Shown here piece by piece: positions 60,086 through 64,000 of a stretch of DNA of 64,000 bases (within the stretch, counting starts at the first letter, position 1; each line of letters starts with the position of its first letter). A model generated the notes under the pieces. The model did not search any database and had not been told where the DNA came from. It was given only the letters and a program-made list of their open reading frames with translations. The stretch lies in NCBI GenBank assembly GCA_965227145.1, contig OZ245730.1, positions 2,294,001 to 2,358,000 on the forward strand, given 5' to 3'. Source of the stretch: JACKAQ01 sp965227145 (GTDB lineage: Bacteria; Calditrichota; Calditrichia; RBG-13-44-9; J075). Position numbers and translations under genes: made by a program.

Positions 60086-62257
60086 ATGATTATTAAAAAA
60101 GAAAAAGAAATTGGCGGTCGCCTGTTGACCATTGAATATGGTCGTCTTGCCCGGCAAGCAAACGGAGCGGTTACAGTACGTTTTGGCGATACGTTGATTT
60201 TAGCTGCAGCCACTAGCTCTGGCGAACCCCGGGTAGGGATCGATTTTTTTCCGTTATCCGTTGAATATCAGGAAAAAACCTATGCTGCAGGAAAAATACC
60301 CGGTGGATTTTTCAAACGCGAAGGTCGTCCCGGCGCAAAAGAAATTTTGAGCGCTCGTTTGATTGACCGTCCCATCCGACCACTGTTTCCGAAAAATTTC
60401 AAAAATGAAACTCAGGTTGCCGTTTTTGTCATTTCCAGCGATCAGGAAAATGATGCGGATGTGCTCGGCGCTGTCGGTGCATCGGCTGCGCTTTGCGTTT
60501 CCGATATTCCTTTCGCAGGACCGATTGCATCTGTTCGGGTTGGACGAATTGAGGGCGAATATGTTGTAAACCCGACTTTCGCACAGGTTGAAGAAAGCGA
60601 CATAAATCTAGTAGTTTCAGGATCTTACGACTCAATCATGATGGTCGAAGGTCAATCTTCTGAAATCTCGGAAGTTGAAATGATCGAAGCATTGCGTTTT
60701 GGGCATGGCTTTATTAAGGAATTGATTGAGCTTCAAAACGAACTGATTGCCGAGATCAACCCAGTTAAAGTTGAAGTTCCCGAACCCGAAAAAACCGAAG
60801 GTCTTGAGGATCGTATCGAAAAACTGGCAACTGGAAAACTGATTGAAGCATTCCAGATTTTAGACAAAAAAGAGCGAAATCAGCGCATCTCCGAAATCAA
60901 GACTGAAGTTTTAGAGTCCTTTGAAGAGGAAGAGCGTGAAACGCTAAAAGATGAGATCAAAGGTATTCTTTACGATATCCAAAAACGTGAAGTTCGTGGG
61001 ATGGTTATCAGTAAAAATGTCCGGATCGACGGCCGTGGCTTGGACGATATTCGCCAAATTGACTGCGAAGTTTCCTTTTTGCCGAGAGCGCACGGCTCTG
61101 CGCTATTTACGCGTGGTCAAACCCAGAGCTTGGGCACTTGCACGCTCGGAACCAAAATTGACGAACAAACCGTTGACGCTCTGGAAGGCGGATCCAGCAA
61201 AAGCTATATGCTGCATTACAACTTCCCAGGATTTTGTGTTGGCGAGCCCAAGCCGTTTCGCGGCACCAGCCGCCGGGAAATCGGTCACGGTGATTTGGCA
61301 GAACGGGCGCTGATGCCTATTTTGCCGGTTGATGAAAGCTTTCCATACACCATTCGTCTGGTTTCGGAAGTGCTGGAATCAAATGGTTCATCTTCGATGG
61401 CTTCGGTTTGCTCCGGCTCGCTCAGCCTGATGGACGCCGGTGTTCCGGTTAAATGTCACGTTGCGGGAATCGCGATGGGGCTCATCAAAGAAGAAGATGA
61501 AGTGCGTGTTCTCACCGACATTCTCGGTGACGAAGATTTTCTCGGCGATATGGATTTCAAAGTTGCCGGAACGCGCGAAGGCATTACTGCATTCCAGATG
61601 GATATTAAAATTGGTGGTTTGACATTCGATATTCTGACTGAAGCATTGGATCGCGCCCGGAATGCCCGGTTCAAAATTCTGGACATCATGGACAAAACGA
61701 TTGCCCAGCCTCGCGCGGATATCTCCCGCTATGCACCGCGAATCATTTCGTTGATGATTCCGAGTGACAAAATTGGCACGGTAATTGGCCCCGGTGGCAA
61801 GGTGATTCGTGGAATTATCGAAGAAACAGGCGCAAAAATCGACATCGACGATACCGGTTTGGTGATCATCGCTTCCGCCGATATGGAAGCGGCATCCAAA
61901 GCCAAAGCGCGAGTCGAAAGCTTGGTTGAAGAACCGGTACTCGGCAAAGTGTATAAAGGCACTATCAAACGCATTCTCGATTTCGGTGCGTTTATGGAAT
62001 TCCTGCCCGGAAAAGATGGCTTGATCCATATTTCCGATCTGGAGCCGGATCGTGTCGAGAAAGTTACGGATGTTGTTAACGTTGGCGATGCTGTCGAAGC
62101 TAAGTTGGTTCACATCGATCGTGAAGGGCGCTATAATCTTAGCCGCCGTCATGTGATTGATCCCAACAGCCCGGATCGTGATTACGAACGCAAACGTGCC
62201 CCGCGCAACGACGATCGTCGCGGTGGCCGTGATAACCGGGACAGAAACCGTCGTTAA
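60086..62257 (+). CDS. pnp: Polyribonucleotide nucleotidyltransferase
   Basis: The 723-residue enzyme degrades RNA phosphorolytically from the 3' end. Two RNase PH domains are separated by a helical domain (about 215-310). The second contains EGITAFQMDIKIGGLTFDIL. The KH domain (SDKIGTVIGPGGKVIRGIIE) and S1 domain (GKVYKGTIKRILDFGAFMEF) follow, and the tail is basic and arginine-rich (DDRRGGRDNRDRNRR). It is the last gene of the operon and ends at a clear terminator. Confidence 0.97.
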   Translation: MIIKKEKEIGGRLLTIEYGRLARQANGAVTVRFGDTLILAAATSSGEPRVGIDFFPLSVEYQEKTYAAGKIPGGFFKREGRPGAKEILSARLIDRPIRPLFPKNFKNETQVAVFVISSDQENDADVLGAVGASAALCVSDIPFAGPIASVRVGRIEGEYVVNPTFAQVEESDINLVVSGSYDSIMMVEGQSSEISEVEMIEALRFGHGFIKELIELQNELIAEINPVKVEVPEPEKTEGLEDRIEKLATGKLIEAFQILDKKERNQRISEIKTEVLESFEEEERETLKDEIKGILYDIQKREVRGMVISKNVRIDGRGLDDIRQIDCEVSFLPRAHGSALFTRGQTQSLGTCTLGTKIDEQTVDALEGGSSKSYMLHYNFPGFCVGEPKPFRGTSRREIGHGDLAERALMPILPVDESFPYTIRLVSEVLESNGSSSMASVCSGSLSLMDAGVPVKCHVAGIAMGLIKEEDEVRVLTDILGDEDFLGDMDFKVAGTREGITAFQMDIKIGGLTFDILTEALDRARNARFKILDIMDKTIAQPRADISRYAPRIISLMIPSDKIGTVIGPGGKVIRGIIEETGAKIDIDDTGLVIIASADMEAASKAKARVESLVEEPVLGKVYKGTIKRILDFGAFMEFLPGKDGLIHISDLEPDRVEKVTDVVNVGDAVEAKLVHIDREGRYNLSRRHVIDPNSPDRDYERKRAPRNDDRRGGRDNRDRNRR

Positions 62258-62290
62258 CGGTTAAATTGTTGAAATATAATGATTTGCATA

Positions 62291-62323
62291 AACGGGATTC
62301 CGATCTGGAAATCCCGTTTTTTG
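62291..62323 (+). terminator. Terminator after pnp
   Basis: AACGGGATTCC (62291-62301) pairs with GGAAATCCCGTT (62307-62318), leaving one bulged A, and six T follow from 62317. It closes the rimP-to-pnp operon. Confidence 0.85.
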
Positions 62324-62339
62324 TTTAACACCCCAATAA

Positions 62340-62921
62340 TTGATAAATATTTTGAAATCTGCCGATCAGAAAACATCTTCACTGTCTATTTTAACAGCCT
62401 CAAAAATTGCTGTGGTTGTGCTGGTTGTTCTACTGATGATTGCCGGTGCAAAAACCCGGTTTAGCGTTGGCGATATTCCAATTACGTTGCAGACAGTCGT
62501 CGTTTACGGCAGCGGGCTGCTGTTGAATTGGCAAATTGCCGGCGTTGCACAAATTGTTTATTTGCTGACCGGGCTGGTTTTTCCCGTTTTTGCAGGAGAC
62601 GGTTTCGGGATTGGCTATTTGTTCGGGCGAAACAGCAGCGGATATTTATTGGCATTTCCGGTTGTGGCTGGTTTGATTGGCTATCTTTCAAAAATACAAC
62701 GAACTCTTTTTTGGCGATGGCTGTCCGTGCAAGCCGGATCAATCGTTCTGTTTACGTCAGGTGTGATTTGGCTGCACTTTTCGATGGGTTCGGCGGACTG
62801 GCTTACCACGATCCAAAAAGGCTGGCTTTCTCTGATTCCCGCCGATCAATTCAAAATTTTGCTAACTGTTTTTGCATGTCATTTTTTGTTGATAGCACTA
62901 AATATTAAAAAACAGGGCTGA
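62340..62921 (+). CDS. bioY: BioY-family biotin transporter S component
   Basis: The 193-residue membrane protein has about six helices and the BioY core motif (VGDIPITLQTVVVYGSGLLL), followed by GFGIGYLFGRNSSGYLLAFP. BioY binds biotin, alone or with an ECF ATPase module. No ECF genes are nearby. No ATG lies before the first helix, so a TTG at 62340 or 62352 must serve; no good ribosome site is visible. It lies just after the pnp terminator. Confidence 0.85.
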   Translation: MINILKSADQKTSSLSILTASKIAVVVLVVLLMIAGAKTRFSVGDIPITLQTVVVYGSGLLLNWQIAGVAQIVYLLTGLVFPVFAGDGFGIGYLFGRNSSGYLLAFPVVAGLIGYLSKIQRTLFWRWLSVQAGSIVLFTSGVIWLHFSMGSADWLTTIQKGWLSLIPADQFKILLTVFACHFLLIALNIKKQG

Positions 62922-62924
62922 AAA

Positions 62925-63710
62925 ATGAGCACTATTTTACATGCAGATACATTCGGAAATGCATCTTGTAAAATATTGTTTTTACATGGGTTTATGGGAT
63001 GTTCCAGTGATTGGCTGCCGGTAATCAACCTGCTCGAAAAGGAACATCGTTGCATCGCAATGGATTTGCCGGGGCACGGAAAATCCATTGGAATTGCACA
63101 AGATTCAACCTGGGATTTTACGTTTGTCGCTGATGCCGTTATCGAATCACTCGTCAAAATGGATGCTGTGCCGTGCGATTTGGTCGGATATTCGATGGGG
63201 GGAAGGCTTGCGCTTTATCTGGTGCTTACTTTTCCCACATATTTCCGGAGAGTGATGCTCGAATCTGCATCGCCGGGATTGCGAACGGCTGATGAGCGAG
63301 CTCAACGTGAACAATCGGATCAAAAGTTGGCATTGCGATTGGAAAACGAGCCGTTGTCGAGCTTTTTGGATGATTGGTATCGCCAACCGTTATTCGCGAC
63401 GATGAGAAATCATGCGAATTTCGATTTGCTGTTTCGCCGGCGGAATCAAAATCAACCCAGATTACTCGCAAAATCGTTGCGGGAAATGGGAACTGGCGCT
63501 CAACCATCGCTGTGGAATACGCTTCCAGAGCTTAAAAATCCGATGCTGTTGTTGGTTGGGGAAAAAGATGTTAAATTCAGGGCTATTGCTGAGCACATGC
63601 AATCGCGCAATGCGCAAATCTCCATAGAAATTGTGCAAAATACCGGGCACAATATTCATGCGGAATCACCGGATTTATTTGCAAATGCTGTGCAACGGTT
63701 TTTGCGCTGA
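62925..63710 (+). CDS. menH: Alpha/beta hydrolase, probable SHCHC synthase MenH
   Basis: The 261-residue protein has the alpha/beta hydrolase fold. The oxyanion region is FLHGFMGCSSDWLPVI, the nucleophile elbow VGYSMGGRLALYL, the acid in LLVGEKDVKF and the histidine in NTGHNIHAESPD. The pattern GFMG-S-DW, DLPGHGKS and the adjacent menB point to 2-succinyl-6-hydroxy-2,4-cyclohexadiene-1-carboxylate synthase of menaquinone synthesis. It starts three bases after bioY. Confidence 0.88.
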   Translation: MSTILHADTFGNASCKILFLHGFMGCSSDWLPVINLLEKEHRCIAMDLPGHGKSIGIAQDSTWDFTFVADAVIESLVKMDAVPCDLVGYSMGGRLALYLVLTFPTYFRRVMLESASPGLRTADERAQREQSDQKLALRLENEPLSSFLDDWYRQPLFATMRNHANFDLLFRRRNQNQPRLLAKSLREMGTGAQPSLWNTLPELKNPMLLLVGEKDVKFRAIAEHMQSRNAQISIEIVQNTGHNIHAESPDLFANAVQRFLR

Positions 63711-63766
63711 AAAATCAACCATAAAATTTACGTTTCGATACAAACCAAATGCAGGAGGAAACCCGG

Positions 63767-64000
63767 ATGAGTGTAGTTGAATGGAAATCCGCCAAATCGT
63801 ATGAGGATATTTTATATCACAAAACGGATGATGGTATCGCCAAAATCACCATCAATCGGCCGGAAGTGCATAACGCGTTTCGCCCGTTGACCGTAATGGA
63901 AATGCAGGATGCGCTCGCAGATGCGCGCTATGATGCCAACATCGGCGTGATCATTTTAACCGGCGAAGGTGAAAAAGCTTTCTGCTCCGGTGGCGATCAA
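63767..64000 (+). CDS. menB: 1,4-dihydroxy-2-naphthoyl-CoA synthase, 5' part
   Basis: The first 78 codons of a crotonase-fold enzyme run off the window edge. The N-terminus (VEWKSAKSYEDILYHKTDDG), the motif KITINRPEVHNAFRP and GEGEKAFCSGGDQ are characteristic of MenB rather than general enoyl-CoA hydratases. GGAGGAAA precedes the ATG. With menH it indicates menaquinone biosynthesis. Confidence 0.93.
   Translation, partial: MSVVEWKSAKSYEDILYHKTDDGIAKITINRPEVHNAFRPLTVMEMQDALADARYDANIGVIILTGEGEKAFCSGGDQ

Noticed and set aside
1..64000. Mobile element, prophage, CRISPR array or defence island
   Set aside because: No transposase, integrase, direct-repeat array or defence domain seen; gene order is that of a core chromosome.

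Overview
The window is a 64 kb stretch of dense, vertically inherited bacterial chromosome. It holds 54 complete protein genes, two genes cut by the window edges, one tRNA and one riboswitch. I see no phage, insertion sequence, CRISPR array or transferred island. The gene set suggests a Gram-negative member of the FCB superphylum, with Calditrichota or KSB1-like lineages as my best guess from general knowledge. Supporting signs are a secreted beta-propeller protein with a FlgD/T9SS-like C-terminal domain, a mevalonate-pathway gene, menaquinone genes and a CTC-type L25. Clear Shine-Dalgarno sites and TTGACA/TATATT promoters argue against typical Bacteroidota.

Layout. 1-532: end of a drug/metabolite exporter (minus). 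576-9659: an Rrf2/IscR-like regulator behind a strong promoter and palindromic operator, then ferredoxin, sufB-C-D-S-U-T, a bacilliredoxin, a Rieske protein and a DUF2914 membrane protein. This is an iron-sulfur assembly operon with redox add-ons. 9656-14947 (minus): a tightly packed group of NYN-domain nuclease, histidine kinase, secreted M1 metallopeptidase and lipoprotein serine protease. 15256-18576: a large cytoplasmic hybrid histidine kinase. 18609-20483 (minus): a membrane phosphoethanolamine/glycerol-phosphate transferase-like enzyme. 20667-25824: tRNA-Gln, rplY, pth, hppA, rpsF, rpsR, rplI. 25914-30504: an ABC-type permease and a DUF4388 protein.

30576-34476: an FMN riboswitch and ribD-ribE-ribBA-ribH, all four with non-ATG starts. 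34534-36906: the propeller protein. 36966-38246 (minus): glgC. 38575-39894: ahcY. 40264-42123: a CsgG/TolB-like plus TPR secreted protein. 42124-43104 (minus): mvaD. 43338-45044: recN. 45125-49484 (minus): sucA-sucB. 49804-51450 (minus): a CpsB-like phosphatase and an SDR oxidoreductase. 51805-52101: a 98-residue orphan behind a perfect consensus promoter. 52234-62323: the classical rimP-nusA-ylxQ-infB-ylxP-rbfA-truB-ribF-rpsO-pnp operon with an attenuator-like hairpin in its leader. 62340-64000: bioY, menH and the start of menB.

Riboflavin made by the rib operon is converted to FMN and FAD by RibF in the infB operon. SUF supplies clusters to the ferredoxin and Rieske proteins. Several housekeeping promoters share the -10 element TATATT. 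The items most worth a second look are the IscR-like operator, the nuclease-kinase-protease group, the 98-residue orphan, the rimP leader hairpin and the rpsF promoter buried inside a perfect inverted repeat.
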